Below are positions 11,501-23,200 of a DNA stretch of 64,000 nucleotides, one piece after another; positions within the stretch are counted from its first letter, which is position 1; every line of letters begins with the position of its first letter. This stretch comes from Ischnura elegans. Its lineage: Eukaryota > Arthropoda > Insecta > Odonata > Coenagrionidae. The stretch lies in assembly GCF_921293095.1 (NCBI RefSeq), contig NC_060247.1, forward strand, positions 109,945,111-110,009,110, written 5' to 3'. A program made the translations under genes and the position numbers. Below the pieces are notes generated by a model. That model was not told the origin of the DNA. It worked only from the letters and a program-made list of their open reading frames with translations, and did no database searches.

Positions 11501-14500
11501 ATAGACGATATAAAATGCGATAAGCTGTTATTGAAAGTGCGATAAAATAGAAATGAAAGTGCGTCTTTCACGCATCAATATTGATGATTCAGTTTCTAAA
11601 TAGTGTACTGCAGAATAACGAATTTTCTTTATGTGTTTAGGATAGTGAGGATCAAAATTGGAAATGCAGGAAATGTTTTAATAGAAGAAATTCATGTGCC
11701 ACTAGCTAATCAAATATTGAGTAATTTCAAACGACACTTTAAATTTGGAACGCTTCCTAAACCAATGAAGGTGTCTTTTCTCACTTACCTGCATAAGTGC
11801 TTGCAATACAGGCATTTTGTCTGGTTGTACATTGACATTGTCACGTTAACTTCTTCATCGGAAAAATCATGATCAAAGCAGCTCCTAAAGATTCTGGTCC
11901 TTTCCTGAAATAATAATGAATTTGTAAATAGTTTGAGAAGCTTTTTACTGTGAAATAACTTGAATTATGTCGTATTGGTGATTACTTGCTTTCAGTTGGT
12001 GTAATAAATTAGTTTGTAACGGGTGTCTCTCGTCGGGTTTGCAAATTCAGCCTAATTCGACTAGAGGCCCGTCCACCACGTAAGCACGCGGATAGCTAAC
12101 AGTGGAGTAAATAATAACAAGAAAACAAATAAGATAATAAGCAACGGAAAAAAAATTAAAGGTACTATCCAGGGTTTCTAATGACTTTGAAGAAAACGAC
12201 ACGTTTCAATAATAGCTGTTACAAGCCAAGGTAAGATATTTATTTCTCCAACTATTTTGGATATTTGGCAGCACACAGAAAGAACGACAATTTTAAAATA
12301 CATTCTCGCCTCATCGGCTAATATAGCAATCCTAATCACAAAATAATGTTTTCCCCCAACTATTTTAATATTTGGCAGCTCACAGAAAGAACGACAAATT
12401 TACAATACATTCTCGCCTCATCGAGGCCTATAGAAATCCCAACCACAAGGTAAAGTTTGGCATAAGGCGCACGTGGTCCCGAAGACCTGACATAAATGCA
12501 CATGAATTGGAAACAGCAAGGAACACAAACCAAAATCAACGCTAAGAATTTAGATCCCAATAACGGGCACGTAACAGAAAATCACGAAAAGCAAAATTGA
12601 ACATTAGAAATCATCAAAGCCCTTTAGCCACATACCTCAATCCCTCACTCACACACACACACTGGTTTGAATTTTTAAGCACACTTGATGGAGAGATGTG
12701 GACTCCTGAAAGTTCGTAGGCCAAAGAGAGCTTTTTCGTGGCGAGCTCTTCTCTCTAGCATTTCCCTCACAGAGGGCAGCAGCAGCGTCGCACACTAGCA
12801 GACGCTTCATTCCGGTGGCACATACACCTGCGCGCGCCTCCTCGCCGGCGGGAATCCAAACTGGGCGCTCTGGTTAGTCTGCGCCATGCGTTAGCCTGAC
12901 CTTTTCTCTTGCGGTGGTCAGCCGTCAGAAGAAGAAGGCGGGTATCGCCCAGACCACGGCCAGGGATGACCAGTCCCTCTGCCGCGGACCCGTGGATCGC
13001 CGATGTCCTGAGTGCTCACAAACCTCAAATACATGCACACAACTTTATAAAAAAAACAAGACACACTTGATTATTGACGTACGTGGCTATCGGATTTGAG
13101 TTTATTCCTCCCAATTACAGAGGCAATGAACTTAGATAAAAAAAATACGAAATCTAAAGAAAATAATTTGTGGCTGAGATAACAAAAGAAAATAATTTTT
13201 TTTTCTTTGGAGCAAAATAGATACAATATATTCACACATTCCAAAATAATAACAGAGTGCATTAGTATTTACAAAAAAAAACTTAACATTCCTCTAATTG
13301 CTTTACAATCAACATAAGGCAATAGAAACAAAATAAATATAGCTTTTTATCCTAACACCTCCCACCTGCTCCTTTGCCTCCGAACTTTCGGGATTCATTC
13401 TCCAACTTTTGAGGGTTACAAGTTTAGTTTAGCAACTTACATTTTTCGATAAATATATATTGATCAAATTTTTATGCATTTGTCATCATCATGTTTACTG
13501 GCTATCAAATTCCGGGGAGGAACTTAATCCCTTACCATTTGCTATTCAGGGTGACGTAAATAGTCTTTATAATAAGCAAAAAATGATGATGAAATGATTT
13601 CTAAGAGTAAGGTGCTTTATGCTATTACTTTTTCATAACTTAAAGTTGACAAAGTTATGTTAAATGTATTCAAGACGATATCAGAGTGATTGCTTTATTA
13701 ATATAGATTGGTAACAATATTGGAAAGAAGTGTTTCCAAAAATGAAAACACTGTTCCTTAATTCAATTGATCACTCGCGGATCTTTTTTTGTACTTACGA
13801 TTTCAAAAGGGGTAACAAAAAGGAATATTTAGAAGTGATATGGATTAAATATAATTTTTCATAAAAGATACAGTGTCCGGCGTCATGCGGTGGAAATCTC
13901 TATTTAATAAGATATATATAATTTTTCAACCCATGAATTTTAGAATTCATTATCTGGCCTCTATCTAGTAAAATGGGTGGTTAACATATGAATAAACTAC
14001 TTACTTGCAGTATTTATTAAATTGAAATGACGTTTAGAAGTAAAAAAATGATAAATTAAGCAACTTTATTTGAACCGGGGATTTTATATCCACCATATTC
14101 AAAGTATCCTTGAAGTAAATAAGAGATAATCTATCTTGAACTGAAAACAGCATGGATTTTTGCTTTAATGAGAATTTGAAGCAATGTTTAATAGTTTCTG
14201 CCACATAAAGTACTTATTCATTAATGGTTGCTTTAAATTATGCTAGTGCACTCGTTTTCCTTGGCACAGTGAACTAATAAACTATTTTGCTCACCTGAAC
14301 CTGGTTTTGACAGTTCAACGAGTCTTCACCAATATTACCAGATGGAGCATTGGTGCTACATAGGATATGAGTTGAAAATACCATTACAGCACCTGTTAGG
14401 ATAAAATGGGAATTCAGACGGTGATTAGGTAGTCAGAGGATATATCATCTCTTTTTTTTCGAATTTCTCCAGAATCCATTTCTATTGATCTACTCACATC

Positions 14501-17010
14501 TCAATCTCGAGGTAGTTTGCTGTAAATATCCGGCGAGTTATCGTCTTGATCCGAAGGATATTTCGATGGAAACCCAAGCAAAAATCTTACCAAATGATTG
14601 CCATTTTTCGACTTAAGCCACGTACTTAAGCATAGGCCCATCGTTATGCTAAAACACTGTCATTTTTCCGTAGAGTGCCGCCAAATAAGTACACTTAACC
14701 GTTTGTCTTTAACATCATCTCTATGCAACAGTTTTCATGTCAATGAGTTAGAATGTGCGTCAACTGTGAGCACGTTAATAAACTTCAGATTATAAGGTTA
14801 TCAGAACGCATTTGTTTCGTATGAAAGTTGTTTGTGTTAAATCTACGAAAATTAACGAATAATTTTGAGAGCTGGTACAAAGTTGAGTATAAAAGGCAGA
14901 GAGCGAAAGCATTATTAAAACATTGCTTAATACATTCACTGCGCTATTATTCTTATTATTATTATTGTTCAGCCAAAAGACCGTGCAACTTATTTATTGA
15001 AACTCATTTCCCAGAAGATCATGAAACTCATTGACGGATTTAATCGAAATATTTACTGATGAGGAATTGTCCGTTTATTTTAATTTTCAGTTGGATGATG
15101 GAAAATAATAAATCTCCATGCGTCTCCACGCCTACGCTTCGATACAGTCATTAGTTATGGGTCAAACAATGGTAGTCTGCGTTGATATCCCTTCGCACTT
15201 ATTATGAGGCAATCTAGAGAGTAAGTCCGAGTTTGTCCCAAGATAACCCGCCATCACAAAAGAAACCAATTTTATCGCAGACAGATGATGGCGGCACTAT
15301 AACTTTGTCGAATTAATTGTTTCTCCAGTAGCGTGTAACGGAAGAGAATAGCATTGCCAAACTGCCTGTTCCACAGACAGGTTGACTCTGCTACGCAACC
15401 GGTCTATTGCCTTGTCGCCAATCGTTGTGGAGCAGTTGCCTGTCATAGTGTTGCACCTGTTGCTGTCTTTGTACTTGTTCCTGTTCATGGGCGTACCCAG
15501 TGAGGTGCAGGGGGGGGAGGGGCAGCTGCCCTCCCCCTAGAAGTAAAAATCGCAAAAGCCTTGAAGAAAAATTAGTACTGAACTGAAACGGAAGTATTCA
15601 ACAAATTTTCTTTAAGCCAAAGAGAAATTGAAATACATTTATATGAGATAGGTAACTAAAATAAAACTATTTTTACCACAAGGAAATAATCTCATACATT
15701 CCATGGCTTCTCCCCCCCTAAACCATGGCTTGCCTATCCCCCTAAATCATGGCTCCCCCCCCCCCTAAGCCACGACCTGCCCGTCCTAGGTACGTCCTTG
15801 TCCTGGTTGCTGTAGGGAGACAGGAATTGATGCGGCTTTCCGCTGCTTCTCTCCCGTTATGTGGGCTGTCTGTTTTTGATTCCCCTTTGCACTCTTTTTT
15901 TTTTACCCGCAACAATACGCAATGTCAAATTACTGCTCTGGGCCAAACTTTAAAATGTACATACAAAACCTCATCCCTATAGAACTTGGTGTGATTGAGA
16001 TAGACCCTGAAGTGTGACCGGGCAAAATAGAGAAAGACTGAAAAACTGTGATCTTAATACTAGAATTTCGTTCGCGATACAACCTGCGTCAGAGTATTAG
16101 TAAAGCAACGCTGCACTGCAGTGGCGAACTAGGAATATGCTTTGGGAGGCATGAGGGGCCTAGGGCGCAACTTCCCCCTCCAAGCAATCGTGATCCGAGA
16201 AAATGTTTGAAAAATGACATGCCTGGAAATGCATTTTACATCATTTTGGTACAAAAAAATTATTTTAAAGTTTAAATTTCAAATAAAGGCAATAGTTTCA
16301 TAGTAGTTTTTTTTTCTCTGAGGCTTTGGGGGGGATCTATCCCCCTCATCCCCTCCCATAGTAAACTCGGGTGGGAATCCCTGTCAGACCGTAGATTGAA
16401 AAATAGACTAAATCTTTTAGATATATTCAAGAGCAGTGTCTTTTCTAACGAAGTTAGCCATATCTTACGGACGCCAGCATAATACGGAAGATCATATCAT
16501 ATAAGTGTATAAGAGGGATGGACTGTAGAACAGACAGATTTAGAATGTCTTTTTTCCACGATCAATGATAGATTATAACGGCAGCGATAAAACTCATAAA
16601 TAGATGAGATGACTTTTAATGTAGCCTACTAACCTTTGTAAAACTTAATGCATGTTCTGACGAACATTTCTCGGGTTTGCATCCAGGTTAAAGCTTTTAT
16701 GCAAGTGGATGTAAACCCGAGAAATATTCATCAGGAGTATTCACCAGGAAAAAATTAAATCGCTTATTAATGCATGTTTATTATTATTATTTCAAACAGT
16801 ATATGGTAGTATAATATGCGTGACGTATTTTGTACCCTGTGGTGTGCATGCTCTAATTGCTTGCTGCATGCTGGTGATTGATCACCCCCTGCCAAAAACC
16901 CTAGAGGTGGCTCGCAGGGTATTATGTAGATGCATGTAGTTACGCCAATGCTACACTTAAACTAGGATTAGGCTCTTACCGAAAACAATCAGGAGATGGT
17001 ACGAAGTCAT
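5529..17010 (-). CDS. Gene 1: secreted Cys-rich protein, DUF1397-like, six exons
   Basis: Six coding exons on the minus strand: 16980-17010, 14295-14392, 11789-11904, 8800-8951, 7999-8149 and 5529-5718, phases 1-0-2-1-2, 738 nt, about 245 aa. Exon 1 (MTSYHLLIVF) and the start of exon 2 (GAVMVFSTHILC) form a signal peptide; an in-frame Met at 17025 would add five residues. Exon 3 carries a CxxC and ends HLC. Exon 4 has the conserved sequon SNKS before MVPF, then LCENDAEL. Exon 5 has spaced Cys and ends FIC. Exon 6 has TC, KC and QCSKYL. Other sequons are NVT and NQT (exon 3). The intron after exon 5 starts with GC (GCAAGT). Exon 6 is about 15-22 codons longer than in paralogues and adds NLT and NYS sequons. 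The introns hold SINE-like and GC-rich repeats, LINE pieces and tandem duplications. Exon structure is supported by paralogues; the DUF1397 (27-kDa haemolymph glycoprotein) name is inferred from Cys layout and size. Confidence 0.8.
6350..6530 (-). mobile_element. LINE C-terminal remnant (weak)
   Basis: Minus-strand translation gives scattered residues like the extreme C-terminus of RTE/L1-type pol (a basic stretch, then SLRLRNLVMDRKRM) with stops. It lies in intron 5 of gene 1. It is short and decayed, so it could be chance. Confidence 0.3.
7810..7925. repeat. Fold-back repeat, TTTGTTTTTCCACA family, copy 1
   Basis: ATGAATGAAAATTGAACTTT at 7810 and onward is inverted at 7893-7925 (arms about 34 bp, one small gap). 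The loop contains CGGTTTCGACGC. It shares arm and loop motifs with the larger palindrome at 53420-53578, including the outer ACTCATGATGAAT. It lies in intron 5 of gene 1. Confidence 0.8.
8460..8785 (+). repeat. GC-rich dispersed repeat, copy 1
   Basis: Collinear with 11090-11400. Both run ATTCTTCCTCATAG, then GATTAATTGC or a close variant, TTTCGCT, a pyrimidine-rich block, and CGGGCTCC then ATCGCGGCGGCGC. GC content is much higher than in the surroundings, so GC-rich ORFs here are spurious. It is a possible SINE or non-autonomous element, in intron 4 of gene 1. Confidence 0.65.
9030..9188 (-). mobile_element. tRNA-derived SINE fragment in an inverted repeat
   Basis: GGGATTCGAACCC at 9060-9072 is the reverse complement of a tRNA/SINE B box. 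The segment is itself a partial palindrome: about 9034-9064 is inverted at about 9149-9184 (AATCCCGG, AAATGATTTT). It lies in intron 3 of gene 1. It is not a tRNA gene because no cloverleaf can be drawn. Confidence 0.6.
9690..9905 (+). mobile_element. RTE-like LINE pol C-terminal fragment
   Basis: Plus-strand frames read KAFKMWCRRRM, then after a stop ERNEEV, KRNLIKLKKRNH and HSLRREDLVKTIL. This matches the usual C-terminal end of RTE/L1-like pol proteins (FEMWCWRRM, NEEVL, HxLRxxxLLK). It has stops and shifts and is dead. It lies in intron 3 of gene 1. Confidence 0.6.
10070..10660 (-). mobile_element. Jockey/CR1-like LINE pol C-terminal fragment
   Basis: Minus-strand frames give VKYLGVTITSNLSWGPHI, then LEYAASVWDP, KIQRKAARFV, and RLLEQLRMDTFKSDRK near the 3' end. 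This is the thumb and C-terminal part of APE-type non-LTR reverse transcriptases (the YLGV and YAxxVWxP motifs are diagnostic). Several in-frame stops and frameshifts show it is dead. It lies in intron 3 of gene 1. Confidence 0.8.
11090..11400 (+). repeat. GC-rich dispersed repeat, copy 2
   Basis: Direct-orientation homologue of 8460-8785, with the same order of motifs. Overlapping open frames on both strands here are a by-product of GC-rich sequence. It lies in intron 3 of gene 1. Confidence 0.65.
12238..12470 (+). repeat. Two-copy tandem repeat, unit about 115 bp
   Basis: The unit at 12238-12351 is repeated at 12352-12470. Both contain CCAACTATTTT, ATATTTGGCAGC, CACAGAAAGAACGACAA and ATACATTCTCGCCTCATCG. 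It lies in intron 2 of gene 1 and shows no coding potential. Confidence 0.85.
12646..12662. repeat. (CA)n microsatellite
   Basis: A short CA run, about eight units, just before a GC-rich block. Confidence 0.85.
12720..13030. other. GC-rich island in intron 2 of gene 1
   Basis: A sharply GC-rich stretch (CGCGCGCC, GCCGGCGGG) inside AT-rich intron sequence. A short plus-strand ORF (12914-13099) with a CRG/PEC run overlaps it but matches no family I know. It may be part of a transposon or LTR. Confidence 0.4.
15486..15780. repeat. G-run / C-run terminal-palindrome repeat, copy 1
   Basis: Runs GGGCGTACCCAGT...GGGGGGGAGGGG and ends in C-rich CCCCCCCTAAGCCACG. Similar GTGGCGTAGC-type ends with G and C tracts occur at 16115-16370, 18603-18900, 33545-33815 and 35715-35900. 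It is probably a short non-autonomous element family with complementary ends. Confidence 0.5.
16115..16370. repeat. G-run / C-run repeat, copy 2
   Basis: Begins AGTGGCGAACTAGGAATAT and ends in a G-tract followed by CCCCCTCATCCCC. It resembles the repeats at 15486, 18603, 33545 and 35715. Confidence 0.45.
16659..16732. repeat. Short inverted repeat around CTCGGGTTT
   Basis: About 26 bp at 16659-16684 is inverted at 16707-16732 with a loop of about 22 nt. A related piece (AAACCCGAGAAGTATTTATT) recurs at about 17386, suggesting a dispersed element. Confidence 0.7.
16836..16936. repeat. CACCCCCTGCC dispersed repeat end
   Basis: Contains GATCACCCCCTGCCAAA and CTCGCAGGGTATTATGTAGATG. The same motif forms the terminal inverted repeats at 28518-28885, and a shorter trace is at 9955-10000. 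Confidence 0.55.
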
Positions 17011-17465
17011 CAGGTCAGCATTCATATGGCCTCTCTGCAGCGGGCGTATCTCGAGAACTGCCTTGCGAGCAATGCACGAGATGGGTGGCTGTATCTGGAG
17101 CTGCATTCATGTGATCATCTCACGTCTCGTGAATTGGTTTAAGTGGCAGTGAAACGAGGACACTGCGTTGAAGGATGTCAATGATGCAATAGGGAGTTAT
17201 TGCACTTAAAAACTTAAAGGGGAGCGATTCATCTAGACTCAGATTCGCGTCCGTAAACATTTTAAGTGCAGTTTTACCTCCGATGAATGCTTTTCCGGTG
17301 TCAGGTGATCGATCATCAGACCTTGGGGTGTAAAAAGTGTCCTAACGGAAATTTGGCATCCGCCATGCAGACCATAACCCGGTGGGAAACCCGAGAAGTA
17401 TTTATTAGGTTAAAAACTTAAAGATGTCAATTTCAATGAAATGGGGAATTAGTAGGAAAAGTTAA

Positions 17466-19566
17466 TCTATATATATATAAAAGAAAGTCGAAAATCGTGT
17501 TAGTTAGAACACTTATAACTCGAGAACGGCTGCACCGATTTCAATGAGATTTGGTTCTTTGGATTCGTCTCAGGCGGGGTTAACATATAGGCCATTACAA
17601 AAAGGATAATTTCACACAAAAAATTCATCTCTTTCCTATGGACATGCTTTTAGGAGTTATAGTAACACAACAATTGATAAGTCGGTCAAAACTACAAATT
17701 AAATAATTTGTTTTGTTTTTACCACTTTAATAACTGAATTTAGTAACATTATAACATTTTAATTACTAAATATTCAAAATATTAATTAAATTGAAATTAC
17801 ATTTAAAAAATTTAATTCGAGCTGATTGTAATCCCAGCCGTGGCCCAGCTCGAGTTGACACTTCACTACCGTGTTTGTAAACAAATCTCCAAGCAATTGT
17901 TGACAAACGGTAATGTCCGTGTTCCTGTCGAGGAATCGGGTAGTTTTAACTCATTTCCTTGGAATGATTGCAAATTAGTTTCAGTGAGCTCATCAACAAA
18001 GAGTTCCAGAATATGATTGATCACCAAAAGAATCAAAGATGGTTGATTTAGCGAGCAATGACGAAGATGTGGATGACTAAAACGAGGTAAATTCAAATAG
18101 TTCGTACTCTGCATGGATTCGAATCTTTTAAATGTGTAACAAACGAAGACGAAATCACCAACTATCTATCTGAATATTTTAAGTCCTTGGACGTACCTGG
18201 CTTACCAAGGCACGATTTACAGAAAAATGTAGTTTCTTTGTTCATGATCTTTCGAAGCCTAAACCAACCATAACTATCCAACGGAACGTGTTTGGTGATT
18301 GAAATAATTGGTAATGAATGTGATTCACGCAACTTTACTCAAAGGAAAATTCAAAGGTGAGGAAGTCCTTATTCCGTAGATTCCATGATCTCAACTCATA
18401 TGCCCTTTTGAGCTTAAACGTATTCAATTTCCAATTCGTGTTGCATTCGTGATAACGATTAAAAAATCGCATGGTCAGTCTTTCAGTTTTTGTGTTGTTT
18501 GTGCTCATGTGCTAATGAAAACCCATGATTTTCTCATGGTCAATTTAACGAGCTATATTCACGAGTCTATAAACCATCCTCTGTATTTCTTCCTTCGCTT
18601 CAAGTGCGTAGCTAGGATAGGGGGTTTTGGGCGCAGCTAATACTACGGGTATGTAGGGTATAGAAAACTCGCTAAGGTAAGCGGGAAGTGTGGGGCCACT
18701 TCCCCCAGACATTTTTTAAGATAAATGATTAAAAATAGTGGGTTTTGCGGCTGTGTGAATAGTTAAATATGTTTTGTTTGTTAGTCATCCGTCCCCCTAA
18801 TATTAATAACAAAATCTTTCATAAAAAATTCTCTAAGCTCTTGGGGGGGGGGGGGTTTATCCCCCAAAACCTCCCCTCGCTGCGTCACTGCTTTGCTTCG
18901 CTATATTTATTTAGCTTCATCCGCTTCATCTTGCGCCTGATAACAAAACAAAAACTATTGTTTATCAGGTGCTTGACGCAAGACATTAAACCCGAATGTG
19001 TAGGGCTCACCGTGGTGCGTTTACGCAGTGCATTTTTTCCAAACAGAGATACTAAAACTGGCGCGCTTTAAATCATTTAATGCGAATGCTGCTTCATAGG
19101 GACTTTTCTTGCACGATTTTGAGCATCAGTCAAGCGTCGGTCTGGGGTTGTGTCAACCTACCCCCTGAATGGGCCAAGTGTATGCAACAGACTTGGACCT
19201 AAAAACATTTTTTTACAGCTAATAACGCAAATAGCCAACAACTGAATGCGTATAATTTTTATTTTATGAACCGCTTTATTAAACCACAATGCCCAAAATT
19301 TCTTGAGCTAAAACGTGAGAAAATTTGTTGAAAAAAATCCGCGTAAACGTGCTCCGATCCACCCTATGTAGATTCAATAAAGAAAATGTCTTTCTGACAA
19401 GCAATTTTGGTACTCATTTACGTAGTTTTATTGAATTTGTATCCTTATTTTATTATAATAAATTAAACATGATTCAAGACGATACAGCCGCTCTTGATTT
19501 ATAAATGATGTAAGTAAACTAAGTTCATTGATTGTTAGGCGGTACGAAGTTCGCCGGGTCAGCTAG
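17466..19566 (+). mobile_element. Non-autonomous Helitron
   Basis: The 5' end is TCTATATATATATAAAAG directly after an A. The 3' end has a GGCG...CGCC hairpin (about 19537-19554), then GGGTCAGCTAG directly before a T. TC...CTAG termini, a 3' hairpin and insertion between A and T are Helitron hallmarks. The GAACGGCTGCACCGATTT block near the 5' end is typical of insect copies. No intact Rep/helicase ORF was found. A G-run repeat (18603-18900) is nested inside. It lies about 450 bp upstream of the gene 1 start codon, so it may have displaced or supplied promoter sequence. Confidence 0.85.
18603..18900. repeat. G-run / C-run repeat nested in Helitron
   Basis: Starts GTGCGTAGCTAGGATAGGGG, contains a G13 tract at about 18843-18855, then C-runs, and ends GCTGCGTCACTGC. 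It belongs with the repeats at 15486, 33545 and 35715. Confidence 0.55.
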
Positions 19567-20116
19567 TTAATTATAAATTTAACTCATAATTTAAAAAGTG
19601 AAAGATAATAAAAAATTGTTTTGAATGTCAAGTCAACTTGAGACCAAGCAAATCTTAAATAAAGGATGTAAATAGCAAATGTTATAACTAAGACTTGAAT
19701 AAGATATCTGTAAACGTAATTAATAGTCTCTAGTCAAATTATTGAGTTAAAAAAACTCATAAATATACAGGAGGGAAAGATTCTATATCCTTCGTCATAT
19801 TTTTTTCCTGTTAATTCTCCACCAATTTTTCTTACCTTTCTCTTCCATCTAACGTAGTTGTACGGCATTGTGATTTCCGGTCTGAGTGACCGACACCATT
19901 ATGTGATATGTTATTTTTGGGAAACTGATAATATAAAATTAAAAACCCAATAAGGAAAGTGATTTAAGCCTGTAAACTGTCTTTTTGTTTCGTATTTCCC
20001 GCCCACACATATGAAATACGCTGGCTAACAAAATAAAATTTGACGTAAATGGACTCAGATGCTCCAGTAATTATTTAAGTCCAATAAATATTAAGAAATT
20101 TTCAATTCAATGTAAC

Positions 20117-20126
20117 TTTATTTATT
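20117..20126 (-). terminator. Poly(A) signal candidates of gene 2
   Basis: The minus strand reads AATAAATAAA about 163 nt past the gene 2 stop codon. Confidence 0.5.
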
Positions 20127-20288
20127 TAAATAAAATGCGTCAAAAGACTACAGCTGTGTGCCAGCAAATATTACGTTGACAATTTTTAAAGCAGGTGGAG
20201 AACGCTTGATGAAGAGTAAGTTCATAAAAAACTTATATTGTATGTATCGATCACGTTCGGCACTCGATACATCGTATCCATAGAAATA

Positions 20289-23200
20289 CTAGTTTTTAGG
20301 ATCATTGTCGAGATACTTGGAACAAGATGTTTCATATTTCCATTTCGATATGATCCTGGTCGCAGCTACTTTCATCTCCTCTGAACACTTGTCAAACTTT
20401 GCTTCTGAGCACTCCATGAAATCGAGGAACCTCCTGAAATGATAAGTTTCCATGAATACCAACCTAGTCAGTGCGCATACGTACTGTTGGAGCCTCATGT
20501 GAATTTTAATTGTTTCAGGGATAGCAGCAGTATTGTTATTTCATTGAATAACGCTTTGGCTAACTGAGTATATGAATGGAAGAATACTAGGGAGTTTGCC
20601 GCGCAAAATGTAAAATAAACTTTTCGTGAAACCAGTAAAAAAATTATATTTTCTCATACATCGCACATAAAAATCGCTCATCAAAGTCGAAGCCATCGAG
20701 GTTCATCAAAGCCAGTGCATTTACATAGGGACACTTGAACATATTTTTTGGAATGAGCATAATTTTTTTAAAAATTCATTAAACAAATTTATAGGCATGA
20801 AGGAAAAGTTAATATTTTCTAGTACAGTGAGCAGTTGATAAGGGGAGATTCAAATACTAGGTATGCACAGATGTTAACAGTTTTTACTTTTGAGGATGTG
20901 TGGGAACTGGTGGAGATTCAAAGAACTCCTCACGAAAGTTAGGAAAGTTTTACTCTATAGAAAATAAAAGGGGATAGTTATAGTATATTTTACTAAAATA
21001 TTAAGTACATAACTAGTATTACACTATAGTATTTTACTGTATTACAGTATTGTAATATATATAGTTTTTTAAATTTTACTATTGAGTAGAGTCAATTTCG
21101 AGAGATAGAATATATAGTATTTAGCGTATTTTTATTAAGTTATTGATAATAAATACTTATGATTGTATCTCAATTATGCCTACGCTTTATACTGGTCTCT
21201 TTGAAATTTAAGATACTCTTAAAAATTATATTAAATGCATGGTTTTTTGGATGGATTAATTGTAAAAGTAATCAAAAAGATCTTGCTTAAGTGAGTAAGG
21301 GAAGGGAGAGATTCAGAAACATCATATTTCGCTTGCGAGGGGGGAGGAGGGATCATAAATGTGTTTGAGCTACTCTTGAACGGTTCCTTATTGGAACGGA
21401 GGCCGATATACCACTGATTGCAAGAATACTCACTGGCAAATGAATTTTTGGTCTAAGTTGTCCTCCTCCGGGAGTGGGTAGTCGCAGATGGCTACCTCGC
21501 TGAAGTCATCCGCTCCACCCAAACTGGATCGACACTCACTCCAAACGTTGGAGAAGCAGGTGCTTTGATCTTCGTTCATGAACACTGGAATCGGAAAGTT
21601 AATCATTTATTACATAATACTGCAAGTATGCTATTTCCTGGTGGTAGCATTAGATTCAAACACATTAGCGATAAATCTACGTATCTTATAACGATGTAAA
21701 GAAGCAGAAAATACACATATGGTGAAAATACAATAATTCTAACGTCATACAGCTAACAAATGAAGATTTACCCAATTTTTAACTCTCCACGATAAACCAC
21801 AGTGTCATCAACCAAGAACCTATGGAGACGTATTCCTAAAAATTGTGGCGTTTGTGGGGAAGATCTTAAAAATCTTCTTCTTCTTCCATCCAGGACTAGG
21901 CTACTAAGCCTGTTCCCACTCCTCATTACCATATTTTTCTTGGTATTAAACACTTCTTTTGCCAATTGGTCGATATAGCACTGCTTTTTTTGGAATTCTT
22001 TCATTTGGCAATCGAAGTATATGCTCATTCCATCTGGTTTTGTATTCTTGTTATTTATCAGTAGCTGCCTGGACACCCAGTTAATCTCTTATTTGAGTAC
22101 AATTTCTAAATTTATCCAATCTTGTGCAGCCTTTCACTGATCTTAAAAAGTTCATTCCAGACGATTCTTTCCGTCTTAGTTCGTTCTGATCCGTAGTGTA
22201 CAGTAAGGACTGCCATCACTTTCACGGGGTTACCCGAGAGGCAAGAGGGCTTCTATTTTCTTCCTTTCTCCTTAGCACTTCCTTATTACTTGCTCGATTA
22301 TTCCATCTTATCTTCATCATTATTCGGTAGCAACAAATTTCAAATGTTTCCACTCTCGGCCTATCTGCTGCTGTCACCTTCTAAACCTCGCACTCATAGA
22401 TAAACATGCTACAGATGAAGTATCTGATGAATCGTTCCTTGTTTACATGCTTTAATTGGGCGCAGTCGAGGGCTTGCTTGAGACCATGTTACGAATGCAA
22501 ATTTGAGGAACCTTCCAGTACATACCGCTTAGTAATTCGGCATCGTTATCACACAATGCACGGATACTCTCCTCCACCAATCCACTCACGAAAGGAACCA
22601 TGACCACCGACTGGTTTGAGAATGACTTAAGATCGTCGGCAGCTTCTCTAATGCATTGGAATATCTCCTCCTGTTTCCTACAAGAAGATAGAAAAATCTC
22701 TTTTCGGTATTTGGCATTGGTAAAGCACTTATGAATGAGGGGGCATTTAAGGGGCTCCATCACCTCCACCCCAAAAACTTTTTTCTCCTAAGGCAACTGC
22801 TCGCGATACATCCGATTGAGGACAATTATTCCAGGGGCGACACTTTTCCGACATGACTCCATAACCCTGTTTTTGCCGAAATACAAAGAATACATAGGCA
22901 TTGAATACAATTTGGTTCGAGGTTGGCAAAAAATGTCGAAGGAATAATTTTATTTTTTAATAACATTTAAAAACTTAGTAATTAATTTTTGGGAAGACCA
23001 AAATTTTCTTTCGTGTAATATAAGCTCAATTATTATTGAAGATTATTTATTAACTGAAAATTTAAAAGTATTTTACTGCATTGGATGCAATCAGCGAATG
23101 TCGATGGAGCCGAAAAAATTGAAAAAAAATCCGGTGGATTTCCATGTTATATTCCTATCGAGAACATAAAATATTAACTAAGTCAATGTCCTCCGTGAAA

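Noticed and set aside
21768-22076. A 102-codon minus-strand ORF in gene 2 intron 4
   Set aside because: No recognisable domain, adjacent to RTE LINE debris, and not part of the conserved exon plan.
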